DNA from: Gammaproteobacteria bacterium | GTDB lineage: Bacteria; Pseudomonadota; Gammaproteobacteria; GCF-002020875 | Assembly (NCBI GenBank): GCA_018671205.1 | Contig: JABHIC010000269.1 | Span: 1-7,861 of the forward strand | DNA: 7,861 nt | Direction: 5' to 3' | In this document: piece after piece, positions 5,726 to 7,861 of the stretch | Position numbering within the stretch: position 1 is the first letter of the stretch | How the letters are laid out: each line of letters opens with the position of its first letter | Made by a program: the position numbers and the translations under genes | Notes under the pieces: generated by a model | Database searches by the model: none | Told to the model about the DNA's origin: nothing | Seen by the model: the letters and a program-made list of their open reading frames with translations, nothing else

Positions 5726-6150
5726 GTCGGCAGCGGATTCGTAAACGCCCGATGGCCTCAATCAATGTAGTTCCCTATATTGATGTGATGCTGGTGCTGT
5801 TGATTATCTTTATGGTGACCGCTCCCCTGCTTACCCAGGGGGTGCAGGTCAACCTACCAGAGACGGATGCACGCGTGGTGGAGAACAGCAGTCAAGACCC
5901 TGTGGTGGTGACGGTGCAGCGAGATGGCGCACTCTTCCTCAATGTTGGGGATCACCCGGAAAGCCCGCTTGAGCAGAAGCAGATACAGCAACGGGTGACA
6001 CTGCTGTTGAAGAAGAACCCGGATATTCAGGTGCTGGTGCGGGGAGATCATCAGGTGAACTATGGGGTGGTGGTTTCGGTGATGGCCCTTCTGCAGCGTT
6101 CGGGGTTGCCCAGTGTTGGGCTGGTGACAGATCCCCCGGAACAGCGATGA
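5722..6150 (+). CDS. tolR: TolR, proton-coupling and peptidoglycan-contacting subunit
   Basis: 142 residues, the E. coli length. There is a short basic cytoplasmic start (RQRIRKRP), then one helix (about 16-36, VVPYIDVMLVLLIIFMVTAP). Asp21 matches the essential proton-coupling Asp23 of E. coli TolR. The periplasmic ExbD/TolR domain follows (about 42-142), including VQVNLPETDARV and a C-terminal GLPSVGLVTDP. Two TolR helices sit inside the TolQ pentamer, and the periplasmic dimer is known to bind peptidoglycan when the motor is energised. It overlaps tolQ and tolA by ATGA at both ends, so the three are likely translated together. An internal Met11 is an alternative start, but it would remove the basic segment normal for the family. 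Confidence 0.97.
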   Translation: MSRQRIRKRPMASINVVPYIDVMLVLLIIFMVTAPLLTQGVQVNLPETDARVVENSSQDPVVVTVQRDGALFLNVGDHPESPLEQKQIQQRVTLLLKKNPDIQVLVRGDHQVNYGVVVSVMALLQRSGLPSVGLVTDPPEQR

Positions 6151-7124
6151 TTCGTCTTGGGGGGGCTGGAGTAGGTCGCTATCTGCGGCGGTTACAGCAA
6201 AAAATCTCCTCATTGGGGCTCTCACTGCTGCTGCATGCACTACTGCTGATCGTTGTTGTCGTGACCGGACTGTCGACCGTTGAAAAGAGACCGGAGAGAG
6301 AGCACTCCTCCCCCCCGGTGATTCGTGCCCATGCCGTAGCGGTTGAAGAGCTTGAGGCGAGAGCAGAGAAGAAGCGTATTCAGCGGGAGCGGGTGGTACA
6401 GAAAGAGCGTGAGCGCAAAGCGGCCAAGATCAAAAAACAGCAAGAGGCGGATAAAAAAAAGCGGGCCGAGCAGAAACGGCAGAAAAAGAAGCGCGAGCAG
6501 CAGAAACGTGCCAAGGCAAAAAAAATAGAAGAGAAGATCGCCAAAGAGAAGGCGTCTAAAAAGAGAGAAGCCAAAAAGAGGCGGGAAAAAGAGCAGAAGG
6601 TGAAAGAAAAACAGGCGCTGGAGAAGAAAAAACAGGCCAAAGAGAAGAAGAGAAAAGAGAGCGAGCGTAAAAAAAAGGCAGAGCAGAAACGGGTAGATGA
6701 GAAACTGAAAAAAGAGCAGGCTCAAAAGAGGGCCGCTGAGAAACAGCGTAAACAGTTGGCACTAGAGGCCGAGCTGGAGGCAGAGACGAGTGCAGAGGCG
6801 GAGAGGATGCGCGTCAGGGAGCAGCGCACAGTGACCAATAACCGCCAGCTCTCCAAGCTACGTAATACGATCCGACAGCAGATTGAGCGGGTCTGGAATA
6901 GACCCCTGAGAACCCCCAAAGGTCGTACCTGTAAAGTGAAGGTGCGGCTGCTTCCTGGCGGCGAGGTAGGGCGTGTGACGGTGATGGTGAGTAGTGGCAA
7001 TCAACTCTTTGATAGCTCTGTTGAACGCGCAGTACGTCAAGCGGCTCCCTTTCCCTATCCAGAATCGGTAGAATTACGCAACGAGTTAGGTGAATTGGAG
7101 ATGACCTTTGTTCATCAGGAGTAG
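6147..7124 (+). CDS. tolA: TolA, trans-periplasmic energy-transducing protein
   Basis: 325 residues (E. coli 421). There is one N-terminal helix (about 23-42) with the SxxxH motif as Ser26 and His30 (SLLLH), the face that contacts TolQR. A long Lys/Glu/Ala/Arg-rich helix follows (about 65-228), shorter than in E. coli. A TolA/TonB-like C-terminal domain spans about 235-325, with the pattern IERVWNRP, then VKVRLLPGGEVGRVTVMVSSG, then FDSSVERAV. The C-domain has only Cys262, so the disulfide of E. coli domain III is not possible here. TolA links the TolQR motor to TolB and Pal at the outer membrane. The start is the ATGA overlap with tolR, with a weak GGA 6 nt upstream. The helical region is extremely purine-rich on the coding strand, with two runs of eight A. 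Confidence 0.96.
   Translation: MIRLGGAGVGRYLRRLQQKISSLGLSLLLHALLLIVVVVTGLSTVEKRPEREHSSPPVIRAHAVAVEELEARAEKKRIQRERVVQKERERKAAKIKKQQEADKKKRAEQKRQKKKREQQKRAKAKKIEEKIAKEKASKKREAKKRREKEQKVKEKQALEKKKQAKEKKRKESERKKKAEQKRVDEKLKKEQAQKRAAEKQRKQLALEAELEAETSAEAERMRVREQRTVTNNRQLSKLRNTIRQQIERVWNRPLRTPKGRTCKVKVRLLPGGEVGRVTVMVSSGNQLFDSSVERAVRQAAPFPYPESVELRNELGELEMTFVHQE
7117..7121 (+). promoter_or_regulatory. Ribosome site that selects the GTG start of tolB
   Basis: AGGAG at the 3' end of tolA stands 9 nt before GTG 7131 and 21 nt before the in-frame ATG 7143. The spacing supports GTG, which also gives a proper Lys-containing signal peptide start. Confidence 0.75.
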
Positions 7125-7130
7125 AGTATA

Positions 7131-7861
7131 GTGAAAAACATAATGATCTGGCTGGGGATTGCATGGGGTGGCCTCTATCTTTCAGCCGCCACAGCACTGG
7201 AGATTGTGATTACCGAGGGCAATGAGGCCGCATTGCCGATTGCCGTTGCCCCCTTTCCAGGGTCAACCATTGTCTCGAATGACCTTCGTCTTAGTGGAGA
7301 GTTTCATCCCCTCTCTGAGGCAGAGATGATCTCCACCCCCACCCACAAGGGGGAGGTTAACTACACCGATTGGCGGCTGTTACAGATCCCGACTCTGGTA
7401 GTGGGGAGGGTGACCCGCTCCTCAGCCGGTAAGAAACTGCTGGAGATACAGCTTCTCGATGTTTATCAGCAGACGCTGCTGGCTCACTACCGCTTCCCGG
7501 TCGGGGATGGCAATGCCAAGAAGATGCGTAAAATTGCCCATGCAGTCAGTGATCTGGTCTACCAGAAGTTAACCGGTGTGCGGGGGGTGTTTAGCACCCA
7601 TATCGCCTATATCTCAATGAAACGTCAACAGGGTAAATCCACCTATACCCTGGAGGTTGCCGATGTCGATGGTGAGGGGGCACAGCGGCTGCTGACCTCC
7701 TCCGCGCCACTGCTCTCTCCCAGTTGGGCACCGGATGGTAAGCGACTCGCCTACGTCTCTTTTGAAAATGGGCGCTCTGAGGTCTGGGTACAGGAGGTCT
7801 ATAGTGGCAAGCGTAGTCGTGTGGCCTACTTCAAGGGAAAAAACAGTGCCCCGGCCTGGTC
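7131..7861 (+). CDS. tolB: TolB periplasmic beta-propeller protein, N-terminal part (3' end outside window)
   Basis: Partial: 243 codons are visible against about 430 in E. coli TolB. The start is GTG 7131, 6 nt after the tolA stop, with AGGAG 9 nt upstream. Residues 1-22 (MKNIMIWLGIAWGGLYLSAATA) form a Sec signal peptide, with cleavage likely near ATA-LE. The mature start, LEIVITEGNEAALPIAVAPF, matches the TolB segment that binds TolA (the TolA box in E. coli). An N-terminal alpha/beta domain follows. The first propeller blades begin near residue 190, with the repeat pattern LSPSWAPDGKRLAYVSFENG and a following SAPAW. TolB relays between TolA and the lipoprotein Pal in the periplasm. The frame is open to the window end with no defects. 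Confidence 0.97.
   Translation, partial: MKNIMIWLGIAWGGLYLSAATALEIVITEGNEAALPIAVAPFPGSTIVSNDLRLSGEFHPLSEAEMISTPTHKGEVNYTDWRLLQIPTLVVGRVTRSSAGKKLLEIQLLDVYQQTLLAHYRFPVGDGNAKKMRKIAHAVSDLVYQKLTGVRGVFSTHIAYISMKRQQGKSTYTLEVADVDGEGAQRLLTSSAPLLSPSWAPDGKRLAYVSFENGRSEVWVQEVYSGKRSRVAYFKGKNSAPAW

Noticed and set aside
6240..6725. Long minus-strand open frame rich in Leu and Phe opposite tolA
   Set aside because: It is the mirror of the Lys/Glu-rich coding strand; there is no ribosome site, and codon use follows tolA.
1..7861. CRISPR array, tRNA/rRNA gene, insertion sequence or RiPP precursor near tldDE
   Set aside because: No regularly spaced direct repeats, no tRNA-like cloverleaf or rRNA segment, no transposase frame, and no small precursor-like gene was found by reading both strands.

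Overview
The window reads as a gammaproteobacterial chromosome. The evidence is the order ybgC-tolQ-tolR-tolA-tolB, a divided tldD/tldE (pmbA) protease pair, E. coli-like lengths for most of these proteins, and Shine-Dalgarno-led genes of fairly high GC. The genus cannot be read from the sequence.

Layout: (1) 2-2097, + strand: the C-terminal half of tldD, overlapped by complete pmbA/tldE. Together they encode the TldD/TldE metalloprotease. (2) 2134-3476, - strand, convergent with tldE: two closely spaced genes for a TolQ/ExbB/MotA-type channel protein and a TolR/ExbD-type one-helix protein. The second carries a large extracytoplasmic domain that I do not recognise. (3) 3477-3778: a divergent regulatory region full of inverted repeats, with a good sigma70-type promoter overlapping dyads at the front of hicA. 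(4) 3722-4347, + strand: a hicA-hicB toxin-antitoxin pair. (5) 4557-7861, + strand: ybgC, tolQ, tolR, tolA and the first 243 codons of tolB. This is the Tol-Pal envelope operon; pal and cpoB would be expected beyond the right edge.

How the genes work together: TolQ-TolR form a proton-driven inner-membrane motor. It energises TolA, which reaches across the periplasm to TolB-Pal during cell constriction. The convergent TolQR-like pair (2134-3476) keeps the channel residues of such a motor: two pore threonines and the membrane aspartate. It has no adjacent TonB- or TolA-like partner. Its second subunit has about 205 residues outside the membrane, with four cysteines and a Pro-rich, Arg4-Tyr tail. 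The pair and hicAB together look like an accessory block between two conserved housekeeping loci, and the pair is the best candidate here for something undescribed. Tight junctions are frequent: ATGA overlaps occur at tldD/tldE, hicA/hicB, tolQ/tolR and tolR/tolA, and the two TolQR-like genes are 2 nt apart.
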